A stretch of 64,000 nucleotides of DNA from Kiritimatiellia bacterium (GTDB taxonomy: Bacteria; Verrucomicrobiota; Kiritimatiellia; CAIVKH01). Under the pieces are notes generated by a model. That model was not told the DNA's origin. It was given only the letters and a program-made list of their open reading frames with translations, and searched no databases. Made by a program: the position numbers and the translations under genes. Positions 1 to 10,662 of this stretch are shown here, piece after piece; position 1 is the stretch's first letter, and each line of letters starts with the position of its first letter. The DNA lies in the NCBI GenBank assembly GCA_027493775.1, contig JAOSKE010000002.1:248001-312000 (forward strand), in the 5' to 3' direction.

Positions 1-1
1 C

Positions 2-217
2 ATCACCGACTTGAACCATCTTATTTACTTCGTCGCTGCGTCTCACGCCCTACTCTATTTTCTCTTCGCACCTGTCAGCGGCGGTTTCCCCGGCGTCGAA
101 CTGATGTGGGCCGGGCTGGCTTGCATCACGTATCGCGACGAACGAATTCGCAAGGAAAAGCTTCGGCTTGAATCAGAAGGCGTCCCCAACAGGCCCGCGA
201 CGCTCATAATTAGATGA
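2..217 (+). CDS. C-terminal end of a membrane protein, possibly an O-antigen ligase/polymerase
   Basis: The frame is open from the first bases of the window, so this is the 3' end of a gene that starts upstream. About 71 residues are visible: a hydrophobic stretch (YFVAASHALLYFLFAPVS), a Gly/Pro-rich turn, a second hydrophobic segment (VELMWAGLACITY) and a charged cytoplasmic tail rich in Arg and Glu. Ending in a membrane helix plus a basic tail, directly ahead of glycosyltransferases, would fit the Wzy/O-antigen ligase proteins common in exosortase polysaccharide loci, but no diagnostic motif is present. The stop overlaps the next start as ATGA, which implies translational coupling. Confidence 0.5.
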   Translation: MTDLNHLIYFVAASHALLYFLFAPVSGGFPGVELMWAGLACITYRDERIRKEKLRLESEGVPNRPATLIIR

Positions 218-2517
218 CGAGCGCGACAGAGTGTGCCATGACAAGTCGCCCACGACTTCTGGTCTTTGAACAGCGAATGATGGGCGATGCGCTGATGAGT
301 TTTCCGTTCATCCGTTCTGCGCTGTCCCGCTTTGATGTCCACGTCGCCTGTGCGCCGAACACTGCAAATGTTTTTGCCCTTCTGCTTCCATCGGATCGAA
401 TTCATCCCTGGCTTCCACCGTGGGTTCAACCTGATGCCCGGAACAAGTCAATGCGGAGACCTCGAAGCGGCCTCAAAGCTTATTTGAGCGAACTCAAAAA
501 GCTCGCACCGGATACTGCAGTATCGGTCTGGTCTGACTCTCGCGTTCATTACCTTATGGCCCGGTGCGGCGCACGCGCACGCATCGGATTCCCAATGAAA
601 AGCGGCAATTACTACGGTGGCCTGCTCTCGTGGCGAAAACCGGTTTTGTGCGCGGGTAAATTAGTCGGCCTCGTCGGATCGCTTCTCAACGGAGCGCCGC
701 AATTGACGCTCCCGCTTTTCAAAAAGAGTTCGGAACAACACCATATCGAAAGTTGGCGGCAACTCGCCGATGCCCTATCACTCCCATGGGATGAATCAAC
801 ACCCTGGTTCACACCGCACAGAGTCGAATTGCCGACCGAGATCACCGCCACCATTTCGCGAGCACGGCAGGAGAATCGCCCGGTCTGGCTCGTACACGCT
901 GGCGCACGTGTTTCACTTCAACGCTGGCCGGTATCGCACTTCGCCGAAATGATAGAAGAAGTTCTTGTTCCTGCTGGAGCCGAAGTCATTCTCGTGGATT
1001 CGCCGGAGGTCAAATGGCCTGAAGCGTTGAGATCAAAATTTGAAACAGCAGATTTTGGTAATATTGAACAGCTTATCACTCTTTTTGATAGCTGCGATGG
1101 TCTTCTCTGCAACGATACCGGAGTCTCACACCTCGCGGGCGCACTTGGTAAATCCGTTCTCACCGTGTTTCTCACCAGTAATCCGAACTGGTACGCGCCG
1201 CGCGGCCCCCACAGCCACTGGGTCGCAAACACCAGCAGCATCCGTTTTCCGAGCATTGACGAGCATATAAATCCGCGCCACCCCGCAAACCCACCAGATT
1301 TGAGACCCCGCGTCCGCGCTGCTTTACACGAACTACTGAGTGAGCCGAAAAAACAGTCCGCGACCGCACTCTACAGCAACAGAGCGAGTCTCCCCTTGCG
1401 CGTCCTAATTGATGCTCACATGATCGGTGAGCGCGAAACCGGGAACGAAACCTACATCACCCACCTCATACAGGCTCTGCGCGCACTCGATACGAACCTT
1501 GAGCTTATTATCGCTTGCGCACATCGGGACAAAACCTTTACCGCTCTCGGACCACCGGATGACAAATGCCGATATCACCAAGTCTCCACCTCCCCCTGGC
1601 GGCGGCTTGGCTGGGAACTATCGAACTTGGCGCAGCGCGAACAAGCAGACGTCATACACGTTACCTACATCGGCCCGCTGCGCACGCCTTGCCCTCTCGT
1701 CACAAGCATTCACGACGTCTCCTATAAAGTCGAACCCTCATGGTTCTCTCCGCGTGATCGGCGCGTGCTCGGCATGGGCATCGGACGGACGGTTCGTTAT
1801 GCGAAGCGCATCATTACCATCTCGGAACATTCCAAATCAGAAATTATTGAGAAGCTACATGTTCCGGCCGACAAGATCACGGTCGCGCTGTTGGCAGCGG
1901 CGGCAAATTATGTGAGACAACCGGAAAGCGTTCGCTCCAGCTACTCGCCCCAAGCCCTAGGCATTAATACCCCTTTCGTGCTCGCTGTTGGAAATCTCCA
2001 GCCGCGCAAAAACTTGCTGCGCCTTATTGACGGCTACGCACGTATGACCCATGCCCATCCCGAAAGAAATGAGCAACTCGTTCTTGTCGGCAAGGCACAG
2101 TGGCGGGAAACGGAACTCCCCAAGCTAATCGCTAATCTGGGAATCACCGACCGCGTGATTTTTACAGGCTATGTTTCCGATGAGGAACTCGTCTCGCTCT
2201 ACAATCACGCGGCCGTCTTTGCCTACCCCAGCCTCTATGAAGGGTTTGGCCTGCCCGTGCTCGAAGCGATGGCCTGCGGTGCGCCGGTTTTAACATCAAC
2301 CGCAGCATCCATTCCCGAGGTGGCGGGCGACGCGGCGTTCTACGTAGATCCAACGGATACGGATGCGATCGCCGGGGGCCTGTTGACTATTTTGCAAGAT
2401 CCGACCATGCAGGAGCGACTACGCAAACTTGGGCTTGAGCAGGCCCGCCGCTTCACCTGGCGCACCACGGCAGAGGCCACGCTCGATGTGTACCGTCGTG
2501 CGCTCACAGGCGAATAG
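214..2517 (+). CDS. Fused glycosyltransferase, GT9 (heptosyltransferase-like) plus GT4 (group 1)
   Basis: A single 767-residue frame with two complete transferase modules. Residues about 12-380 look like GT9: a GAR..RWP segment near residue 224 and [14 protein letters not shown] near residue 300, the nucleotide-sugar binding region of the ADP-heptosyltransferase family. From about residue 395 a GT4 GT-B fold follows, opening with VLIDAHMIG and closing with the EX7E-type motif [15 protein letters not shown] near residue 673. Both should add sugars to a lipid-linked polysaccharide on the cytoplasmic face of the inner membrane. The start at 214 overlaps the upstream stop; a second ATG at 238 (MTSRPRLL) is an equally good start. 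Donor and acceptor sugars cannot be read from sequence. Confidence 0.85.
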   Translation: MTSATECAMTSRPRLLVFEQRMMGDALMSFPFIRSALSRFDVHVACAPNTANVFALLLPSDRIHPWLPPWVQPDARNKSMRRPRSGLKAYLSELKKLAPDTAVSVWSDSRVHYLMARCGARARIGFPMKSGNYYGGLLSWRKPVLCAGKLVGLVGSLLNGAPQLTLPLFKKSSEQHHIESWRQLADALSLPWDESTPWFTPHRVELPTEITATISRARQENRPVWLVHAGARVSLQRWPVSHFAEMIEEVLVPAGAEVILVDSPEVKWPEALRSKFETADFGNIEQLITLFDSCDGLLCNDTGVSHLAGALGKSVLTVFLTSNPNWYAPRGPHSHWVANTSSIRFPSIDEHINPRHPANPPDLRPRVRAALHELLSEPKKQSATALYSNRASLPLRVLIDAHMIGERETGNETYITHLIQALRALDTNLELIIACAHRDKTFTALGPPDDKCRYHQVSTSPWRRLGWELSNLAQREQADVIHVTYIGPLRTPCPLVTSIHDVSYKVEPSWFSPRDRRVLGMGIGRTVRYAKRIITISEHSKSEIIEKLHVPADKITVALLAAAANYVRQPESVRSSYSPQALGINTPFVLAVGNLQPRKNLLRLIDGYARMTHAHPERNEQLVLVGKAQWRETELPKLIANLGITDRVIFTGYVSDEELVSLYNHAAVFAYPSLYEGFGLPVLEAMACGAPVLTSTAASIPEVAGDAAFYVDPTDTDAIAGGLLTILQDPTMQERLRKLGLEQARRFTWRTTAEATLDVYRRALTGE

Positions 2518-2560
2518 CCGAGCCGTTCAGAAGCGGGACTCGATCACAGCAGTGAGACCT

Positions 2561-3709
2561 CTACTGCGGAGCTTGTGACCGTGACTTTCTCGTTTTGCGC
2601 CTCGTCAAAGTTTCATTAATGAGTTGCTCGTACTCATCTGTTACCGCGTCCCACGAGTAATGCTCGCGCGCAAATTGTTGCGCTTTTGTGCGATATTCCG
2701 AGACTAAGTCGGGGTTATTTATGAGTCGCACCAACACCTCGCGCAGGGCTTCACCGCCCACCTTGCCATCGTAAGAAAATCCTGCTTCGCCCCCGCCGAT
2801 AGTCTCTACATTTTCCGGCGTATTATACACAATAACGCAGCTTCCAAACGCCATGGCTTCGACTAGAGCCGGATGTGTGCCGCCGACACCGGAGCTCTCC
2901 ACAAAAATATGCGCACTTGATCCCATCTCCTGATAGCCCTCGCCGAAAATGTACCCCGTAAAAATAATACGATCATCGTCACCTGCCAGCGCCCTCAAGC
3001 TGGCCTTATATTCTTCGGCATAGGCCGCATCGCCGACGATCACACACTTCAAATCCGTTTTGATGCTTCGAAATGCTTCGAGTATGTGGTGTACACAGTT
3101 TTCGGGAACGAGTCGGCCCACGAACAAAATATACTTGCCCGGCTCTAATCCGAATTTTTTCAGCGTTTCGCCTGGTGGAAGAATATCCACTTCTGATCCA
3201 TACGGGATATATGCTGGCTCACTGTGAAACCGCTCACGATAGTACTGTTGCACGTGACGTGAGTCGGTCAGAAAGCGAGTGGGAAAAATAGTGGCGAGAT
3301 ACTCTGCAAACTGAATGTATTTTTTTGCCAAGAAGGGCCACTTTTCCCTGTGCCAATCCAACCCATCCACATTGAGGATCGTTGGCACACCAATCATACG
3401 CGGAATCCACGACAAAAGACTGTTCCCCGCGATGAAATACAGCGCAACGTCGAACCGTTGAAAGAGAGCATGTATGGACGAAATGAACGTGTGAACGATT
3501 GTATCAAGGTACTTGTTCCGAATCGTCGGCAGCTTGACCAGCTTCATGCCTTCGTATTCGTCGCCCGGATACGTGATATGGTGACTGCGACAGTACACCG
3601 TAACGTCATGACCACGCGCGGCCAACCGACGACCCAACTGATCCACGCAAGTTTCAAATCCGCTATAGCTGGCAGGGACACCGCGCGTGCCGATCAGTGC
3701 AATCTTCAT
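2561..3709 (-). CDS. GT4 glycosyltransferase with DUF1972-type N-terminus
   Basis: 382 residues. It opens with IALIGTRGVPASYSGFET, the N-terminal signature of DUF1972 (rhamnosyltransferase-like) proteins, and continues into a GT-B C-terminal domain with ILFVGRLVPEN and HPALVEAMAFGSCVI, the usual GT4 donor-binding helix with the catalytic-site Glu residues. It probably transfers rhamnose or another hexose to a growing polysaccharide in the cytoplasm. It is the only gene of the polysaccharide cluster on the minus strand, convergent with the GT9-GT4 fusion and divergent from the epimerase. The 277 bp between its start and the epimerase must hold both promoters; I see no clear elements there. Confidence 0.85.
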   Translation of the reverse strand: MKIALIGTRGVPASYSGFETCVDQLGRRLAARGHDVTVYCRSHHITYPGDEYEGMKLVKLPTIRNKYLDTIVHTFISSIHALFQRFDVALYFIAGNSLLSWIPRMIGVPTILNVDGLDWHREKWPFLAKKYIQFAEYLATIFPTRFLTDSRHVQQYYRERFHSEPAYIPYGSEVDILPPGETLKKFGLEPGKYILFVGRLVPENCVHHILEAFRSIKTDLKCVIVGDAAYAEEYKASLRALAGDDDRIIFTGYIFGEGYQEMGSSAHIFVESSGVGGTHPALVEAMAFGSCVIVYNTPENVETIGGGEAGFSYDGKVGGEALREVLVRLINNPDLVSEYRTKAQQFAREHYSWDAVTDEYEQLINETLTRRKTRKSRSQAPQ

Positions 3710-3986
3710 GGGTGGAAATCCCCGTCCAAAACAAAGCTAGCAATCAATGGAGTGTTCTCGTAATTTGCGAATGCTCAAGCCGTTGCACGGCCATCCATGC
3801 AATATTTTCAAGGGTAAATGGTTGCATAAGCGATTTTCGTTTTCCAGACCTTTTTACGAAATCACCCTGTCTGCCAAGCCCAGACCGACCTTAAGCACAT
3901 CACACTCAGGAGCTGAACGGTGAACATTTCGGATACATTCTTCACGGACTTCTGATACTCTATTTCCCCTTTGAGGATTTTGATTT

Positions 3987-5008
3987 ATGACACAACCGAC
4001 CTCTCTCGTAACAGGTGCAGCGGGCTTCATTGGCTCTCACGTCGCAAGTGAGCTGATCAAAAAGGACACCGCGTCATTGCCCTCGACGATCTTTCCGGCG
4101 GCTTCACCGAAAACATCCCCCAAGGAGCGACATTCGTTGAGGGAAGTATCCTCGATCACGCGCTGATTGATAACCTCTTCAAAGAACACCGCTTCGACTA
4201 TGTATTCCACCTCGCTGCCTATGCGGCGGAGGGGCTCAGTCACTTCATCAAGCGCTTCAATTACAGCAATAACCTGATTGGAAGCGTCAACCTCATCAAT
4301 GCCTCGGTCAACACGGGCAGCGTCAAGTGCTTTGTCTTTACGTCTTCTATCGCCGTGTACGGACGCAATCAGGTTCCGATGACAGAAGAAGCGACACCTC
4401 AACCAGAAGACCCGTATGGAATTGCGAAATTTGCGGTCGAGCTGGACCTCAAAGAGGCCCACGAGATGTTCGGCCTGCCCTACGTGATCTTTCGACCCCA
4501 CAATGTCTATGGCGAAGGTCAGAATATTGGCGATCCATACCGAAACGTCATCGGTATCTTTATGAATCAGATTCTACAGGATCAGCCGATGACCGTCTTC
4601 GGAGATGGTCAGCAAACTCGCGCCTTCAGCTATATTGATGACGTCGCACCGATTATTGCGGCAGCGATTGAGCATCCCGACTCGTACAATCAAGTCTTCA
4701 ATGTGGGTGCAGACAAGCCCTACTCCGTGGCAACCCTTGCAACGGCAGTTGCCCAGGCTATGGGAGTTGAGCCGAACCTCAAACACTTGCCCGCGCGAAA
4801 CGAAGTGGTACACGCCTTTTCTTCACACACCAAGGTTCAGCAGCACTTTGGCGGTCTCATCAAAAACATCTCTCTCGAAGAGGGGCTTGGGAAAATGGCG
4901 GAATGGGTAAAGCGAAGTGGCGCACGCGCCGGAAAACCATTTGAAGGGATTGAGGTCCCGCGGAACCTTCCTCCTTCTTGGGCAAAGCTGGTCGTACCAA
5001 CAAACTAA
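3987..5008 (+). CDS. NAD-dependent sugar epimerase/dehydratase (extended SDR), frameshifted
   Basis: Extended short-chain dehydrogenase, about 340 residues once corrected. TGAAGFIGSH near residues 9-17 is the NAD-binding Rossmann loop, and SSIAVYG followed by YGIAK (about residue 144) supplies the catalytic Ser and Tyr-Lys. RPHNVYGEGQN matches UDP-glucose 4-epimerase-like enzymes. It would supply an activated sugar to the cluster. The frame is broken at 4059-4065, where one G is missing after an A5 run; adding it restores KKGHRVIALDDL and an uninterrupted protein. An ATG with TGAGGA upstream marks the start. Substrate is not assigned. Confidence 0.8.
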
Positions 5009-5021
5009 CCGCTTCATCACC

Positions 5022-6019
5022 ATGGTCACTGATCACGCACAACGTTCCGCAAGATTCAACATCCTGTGGGTCGCCAGCCTCGTAGCTGCGGCGGCATGGT
5101 GGGCGCTGTTTCAGTTTCAAGGTGTGACCGATGTCGGCTACGTCGTTGAACGCGCCAATCCGTCGGCTTTTCATTGGATTAGAGGTCGCTGGATGGTGGA
5201 TTGGAGCGGCACGCACTACGCAATTAACTTCGTGGCGCCGTTTCTGGCGCTGTTCCTTCTTTGGCGTCGGCGCGCTGAACTAAAACACGCGCACGCGCAG
5301 GTCTCTTGGGCGGGATTTGTTGTTTTTGCGCTCGGATTGGCCCTGCATCTTCTCGGCGCAAAAGCTCAACAAACGCGCCTGAGTCTGCTGGGAATGATCA
5401 CCATGATTTGGGGGTTGCCATGGTTCGCACTGGGCCCCGATGTTGGACGGGCTTTGCGCTATCCCATGTTCGGGTTGATTTTTATGACCCCGCTCAACTT
5501 CTTCGACTACCTGCTGAATCCCTTTCGTGTCATCGCCACAAAAGTCGCGGCCGTGCTCGCATCCGGCTTCGGAATAGCGGTGAAACAAATCGGCTCAATT
5601 CTGGTTGAATCTGAAACGGGTGCATGGTCGCTGGATATGGCGAATTCCACCAGCGGCATATTTGCCCTGCTCTCCCTTTGCATGTGGACGGTCCTGCTGG
5701 GTGATTTCCTGTACAAAAAGAATGGGCGCAAAAAATTCTGGTTGTTCGTTTGGACGCCGATTCTGTTTTTGATGGCAACGATTCTCCGGGGCCTGACACT
5801 TTGCCTGCTTGCCGAAAGCTTATCGGGCGCAACAGCGACCACCTTCAACGCGCGCGCTATCCGGCGGCGGCAATGATTCCGTGGTTTCTGCTTTTACAGT
5901 TCGCATTGATTCGCGTTTTCAACATTCGCAAGGGCACCATAAAAAATCGTCTCCGGGAGTTAACGAAACCGCGAGAGCCACAGCAACCACCCGCATCCAC
6001 CCGGGACACATTCCTATGA
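5022..6019 (+). CDS. Exosortase/archaeosortase family membrane protein, frameshifted near C-terminus
   Basis: Polytopic membrane protein, about 332 residues after correction. Exosortases process PEP-CTERM proteins at the inner membrane with a Cys-Arg-His triad. The core MANSTSGIFALLSL aligns with the usual A-C-S-G-I-R segment, but Thr (about residue 210) sits where the Cys is expected. ILRGLTL supplies the Arg near residue 256 and SDHLQRARYP the probable His. The first frame ends early at 5876. A one-base loss near 5818-5822 moves reading to the frame that encodes the last membrane helix (MIPWFLLLQFALIRVF) and ends at 6019, where TGA overlaps the next ATG. Start at 5022, 14 bp after the epimerase. 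Confidence 0.75.
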
Positions 6020-6783
6020 AACCGGCCACTGCATTTTTTATCGCGGCTGGACTTATGCTCGGATTGACACTCGCCATGCCGAGCCTCACGCGCGTTAGGT
6101 TTGTAGATGAGCCTTCGATTGCAACCTCCCTCCCCGATAATGCGGGTGGGTGGAAAGGACAATACATTCTCTTTTGCCAAAACCCGGAACATGCAGCGGG
6201 GTATATTTTAGACGAGCTTACCACAAAGTGTCCCGAATGTGGGGGCGACTTGAATCCTCTCTCGATCTTTGAACGCGCCGTCCTGCCGGACGATACGCGC
6301 GCAGACAAACGCCAATACACGCGAAGTGACGGAACGATTCTTCAAGCCGCATTGGTTTTCAGCGGGCGCGACCGCGCGAGCATTCACCGCCCGGAGGTCT
6401 GTCTTGTTGCCGCAGGTTCCGAGGTCATCGGAAACAAACGGCGCCTCGTTACCTTTTCCGACAGAAAACCCCTTGATCTCCAGGTTGTGAACGTGCAGCA
6501 GTCGCGCAAACTAGCAGACGGACAAATGGTCTATGGCAAAACATTTTTCGCGTACTGGTTTTCAGGGCACGGACGAGAAACCGCCTCGCATCCCGTGCGC
6601 ATGTTCTGGATGGCATGGGATCGGATCCTTCGCAATCGCGCGTACCCGTGGGCCTATCTCTCGGTCACCGGCATTTATGACCAACCCGGCGATGCGCCAC
6701 TCCAAAAGCTCGACGATTTCATCCGCGAAATCTATCCTCTTATGCATTCGAACGTCACTATAACTTCGGAAACAAAGGATTAA
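6016..6783 (+). CDS. EpsI-like exosortase-associated protein (DUF3485)
   Basis: 255 residues with one N-terminal membrane anchor (ATAFFIAAGLMLGLTLAM). HRPEVCLVAAG at about residues 124-134 is the conserved His-x-Pro..Cys..Ala-Gly motif of the EpsI/DUF3485 family, which accompanies exosortases either as a fused domain or as a separate gene. Here it is separate and coupled to the exosortase gene by ATGA. Unlike the usual family it carries Cys54, Cys72 and Cys75 (CPECGG), a rubredoxin-like knuckle that may bind a metal. Its exact role is not established in any organism I can name; it is taken to act in polysaccharide export or assembly. Confidence 0.8.
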   Translation: MKPATAFFIAAGLMLGLTLAMPSLTRVRFVDEPSIATSLPDNAGGWKGQYILFCQNPEHAAGYILDELTTKCPECGGDLNPLSIFERAVLPDDTRADKRQYTRSDGTILQAALVFSGRDRASIHRPEVCLVAAGSEVIGNKRRLVTFSDRKPLDLQVVNVQQSRKLADGQMVYGKTFFAYWFSGHGRETASHPVRMFWMAWDRILRNRAYPWAYLSVTGIYDQPGDAPLQKLDDFIREIYPLMHSNVTITSETKD

Positions 6784-6794
6784 TCCGACTCATT

Positions 6795-8205
6795 TTGAAT
6801 CTCTGCGCCGACACGTATCCCTATATCCGCAGATTGCTGGGAAATGCCGTTGTGCTGGGCATCTCCGAAGCAATAGCGCTGATGTTGTCTTTGCTACTCG
6901 GCGGTATCGTCCGCCTTGCGTGGAAAGGCGAGCCGATGCTGGCGAACTGGATGTGGTATCTGCTCGGCGCGTGGGCCATCGGCGCGTATGTCGCGCGACT
7001 TCTGCCCGGTTGGGGCCTCGGCCCCGTCGAAGAATTGCGTCGCACATTTTTCCTGCTCACTGCCGCGTTCGCGACGACGACGGCCACGCTCTTCTGGAGT
7101 AAATCGGCGGGGATCACCAGCCGCTTCACACTCACCCTCGGCTTTCTGCTTAGCATCATTCTTGTTCCCGCGATACGACTGGAGGTCAAACGACTTCTCC
7201 TCTCCTTGAATCTCTGGGGGTATACCCGCCGTCATCTACGGGAAAGCTTCGTCATTGGCAAAAGTCGCGATGGCGCTCAAAGAAGAGCGCGGACTGGGCT
7301 ATAATCCGTGTGGCGTTTTTTTGGAGGACGCCGATCAATCCCTGCCGGATACTTGGACGCTGCCCGTGCTCGGTCGCTCCAACAACCACACAGACGGAGC
7401 GCCGGTGGCACTCCTTGCAACCGCGGGCCTCACGCCACAACGCGTGACAGAACTGCTGGATGGCCCCCTCGCCAACTATCGCCGAGTCGTCGTCATTCCC
7501 GATATTACGGAGTCAGCAACGCTCTGGGTTAAACCCCGCGATTTAATGGGTCTGCTCGGAATCGAAATTCCGGGCAATCTGCTCAATCCCGTTGCGCGCT
7601 TTTCAAAACGGCTGCTTGACCTCATCATCGTTCTAAGTCTCTCCCCGTTCTGGGCGCCTCTTTGCCTGCTTCTCGGGATCTTGATTTGGCTCGATGATCG
7701 GACCCACCCGATTTTCAAACAAGACCGCGTCGGGCTGCACGGTCGCTCTTTCAAAACGCTCAAATTCAGAACCATGCGCCCCAACGCGGAAGCCTTGCTC
7801 CAAAAACGGCTCGAAGAAGACCCAGTGCTTCGGCTCGAATGGGAAACGCACTTCAAACTGAAAGACGACCCACGTATTACACGCGTTGGACGATTCTTGC
7901 GCAGCACCTCACTCGATGAGCTGCCGCAACTTCTCAATGTCCTTCGCGGAGAAATGGCGCTCGTCGGCCCCCGCCCCCTCCCCCGCTATCATTACGACGA
8001 AATGCCGGAGCGTGTGCGCCAACTGCGCGATCGCGTTCGTCCCGGTGTCACTGGACTCTGGCAAGTCTCCGGGCGAAGCGAAGCTGGCCACGCGGCAATG
8101 CCGCGCTGGGACACGTATTACGTTCGCAACTGGTCCATCTGGCTGGACATTGTAATTCTCGTCCGAACGTTCAGAGCCGTCTTCGGCGGCAAGGGCGCGT
8201 ACTGA
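6795..8205 (+). CDS. Polyprenyl-phosphate sugar-1-phosphate transferase (WbaP type), frameshifted
   Basis: About 469 residues after correction. The N-terminus has several membrane helices, the middle a Rossmann-like region (PAVIYGK), and the C-terminus the bacterial sugar transferase domain: a membrane helix, QDRVGLHGRSFKTLKFRTM, then LRSTSLDELPQLLNVLRGE and MALVGPRPLP with the catalytic Asp-Glu pair. It transfers a sugar-1-phosphate to undecaprenyl phosphate, the first membrane step of polysaccharide synthesis. An extra G in the G5 run at 7213-7217 splits it into two frames; removing one G restores LNLWGIPAVIYGK. The likely start is TTG at 6795, 11 bp after the EpsI gene; no ATG fits better. 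Confidence 0.8.
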
Positions 8206-8214
8206 TTAAAGGCA

Positions 8215-10602
8215 ATGAGGGCGCGCGCGTTTATTCTTCTGCTGACATTGCTTGGCATCGGCGCGACATCGGCGCTGGCGCAAGGCCCGCACGAGATTGC
8301 CCTGCTCATCAACCAAAACTCGCCCGACTCAATTGAAATCGGCCACACCTACGCGCACCTGCGAGGCGTGCCGTCGTCCAATATCATCTATCTGGATATT
8401 CCCACCTCACCGGACGACATCTTTGCCGGCATCACGCTCGCCAACTTCAGAAAACTCATCCTCGAACCCGCCACCAGAACGCTCCAAGAACGTAGGCTGA
8501 ACGATCATATCCTCGCATGGATCTATTCCGCCGACTTCCCCGTCCGCATAACAACCGAGGTCCCGATCTCACTGACCGGCGCCACCTTCACACGCGGAGA
8601 ATTTCCGGACGCAGAAATGGTGAAGCAAGGCCGCTACGCCTCCCCCTTCTTTCGCGGCCCCATGCAACCCGACGAACCGGGCAGGCCATCTGCCTCCTTG
8701 CAAGAATTTGCCGTCGCATTCTCGGACAAAATGCCGCTGCCCGCAATGATGCTCGGCTATACCGGGGCGCGCAGGCTCCCCGAAGACACGGTCATTGACA
8801 AGCTCCGCCGTGCCGCATCCGCTGACGGCACAAGACCGCGCGACCCTGTGTTCTTCCATATCAGCGAAGATCCGCGATCAAAGGCCCGACGCTGGCAGTT
8901 CGATTCGGCCGCCACAGAGCTTGGAAAAGTGGGCATTCTCTCAACAATCTCCTCCAACCGCCCCCCGACAATATGAAGCTCTCAGGCCTGATGATAGGAG
9001 CTGCGAACGCGGGTAAGCCGTGGGGGCAACTCCAGCCCGGCTCAATCGCAGACAACCTCACCAGCTTGGGCGCATATTTCCACACGTTTGAACAAACACG
9101 AATTTCCTACTGGATCGCAAACGGCGCCGCAGCAAGCGCAGGAACAGTTGCCGAGCCTTACGCGATATGGACAAAATTTCCAAATGCGCGCCTCTTCTTC
9201 CATTACGCGAGTGGCTGCACGGTACTCGAAAGCTATCTGCAATCCGTCGCCTCCCCGCTTCAGTTGCTCCCTGTCGGCGACCCGCTTTGCAGGCCCTGGG
9301 GCGGGAGCATCCCGCTCACGCTCATCAGCATGGATGACGACAAGAAACCGGTAAGCGGTATCGCCTCCTTCATCGTCTCCAGCCTCATGACGCAGCCGGG
9401 GATGAGTTACCTTTTTCTCCTCGACGGCCGCGCTGTGGCAGGTGGCGGAAGCAGGCCGGGCTTGCAAATGGATACGCAGCTCTTCGATGACGGCTATCAC
9501 GAGCTGGAAGCCGTCGCATATTCCCCCGGCCCAATCCGCAGTCAGGGTCACGCGCAACTGGAATTCAAAATCAACAACCGCGGCCAATCCGCAAACCTTC
9601 AACTCGCCGATGCCTCCAACACTCCTCGCGATTTATACCGACCTTTCGATGTCCTCGTCTCCGCATCAGCGGGCGCAACCGGACTTGCGGTTTGTGTGAA
9701 CGAACGCATCCTTTGGCGGGGGCGCGGCTTCACTGAAGGAACAGACCGTCAGCCTCTCTGCGCAGGAAATCGGCCCCGGCCCCGCGCGACTCCAAGCCAT
9801 CGCCTATTTTCCGCAAACCCGACAGGTTCGCAGCAAGCCTGTACCAATCGCCATTGCACGGCTGAACAAAGCGCCATCCGCGCCGAAGATCACTGCGCAA
9901 AAAACGGCGGATGGCACAATGCACCTCGCCGCCACAAGCAGCGATTCCGACGGCGATAAAATCCAAATCACTTGGTTTGCCGATCTGTCGGCAACTTCTA
10001 GACCCAAAGTGGAACCCGCCGATGCGCTTCAAGTCTCCGATGACAACTGGACGCTTTCCAATACCGGCGGCGCGGTCATCGCGGTGATGCCGATCCTCAT
10101 AAACTCAACCCGCGAAATCGCCGCCTCGCTACAAATCTCTGAATTCGCAAAAGCCTCCGGCCACCAGATAGGCGGTATCGTTTTTGATTACAAAGACGAC
10201 ACAAACTATTCCTGCTTCGGCTGGAACTGGGAAAACGGTGGATGGGTTCTGGGCCGAGTGACCGATGGGAAATTTGCGCGCTACGCCAGCCATGGAATGC
10301 CCCTCAACCCGCGCCACACCTACGCCGTCATCCTGCGGCAGGAAAAAGGAAAACTTGTGGCACTCGTGGACGACCAGGTCGTTGCCGAGACAGACAAATT
10401 CCAACTGCGGGGAATCCTTGGGATCAGCGGCGGTGTCCCGTCCCTCACCATTTCAAGACTCGCGATATCTCCACCTCCGGGTTGGCCGGACGCAAATTCA
10501 CCGACCGCCACGCTTCACGATACAACCACCCCGCTTCTGATCCGCGCGGCGGATCAGGCGGCATCTTCATGGACAGCGTTTAATCCGATAAAGCCAGAGT
10601 AG
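8215..10602 (+). CDS. TIGR03790 family secreted protein, two frameshifts
   Basis: About 795 residues after correction. A signal peptide (ILLLTLLGIGATSALAQ) is followed by LLINQNSPDSIEIG.TYAHLRGVPSSNIIYL, the N-terminal signature of TIGR03790, an uncharacterised family reported only from bacteria with PEP-CTERM/exosortase systems. The C-terminal third reads as beta-rich, with a DSDGD segment near 9945. Two indels break the gene: a lost C in the C6 run at 8961-8966 (restored: SSNRPPDNMKLSG) and an extra G near 9716-9722 (restored: LWRGAASLKEQTVSL). It closes the polysaccharide cluster, 9 bp after the sugar transferase, and is probably co-transcribed with it. Function unknown. Confidence 0.75.
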
Positions 10603-10662
10603 TCAGGCCGAACAGATTTCGCGACGAACTGCGGATAACAAGGTTTGGATTCCCAACCCTGC

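Noticed and set aside
2518..2560. Bidirectional terminator between the two convergent glycosyltransferase genes
   Set aside because: No stable GC-rich stem with a T run is visible.
5809..6783. 324-residue form of the EpsI protein with a basic N-terminus
   Set aside because: The first 70 residues are the exosortase 3' end in another frame. ATG 6016 overlapping the exosortase stop, with a membrane anchor, is better.
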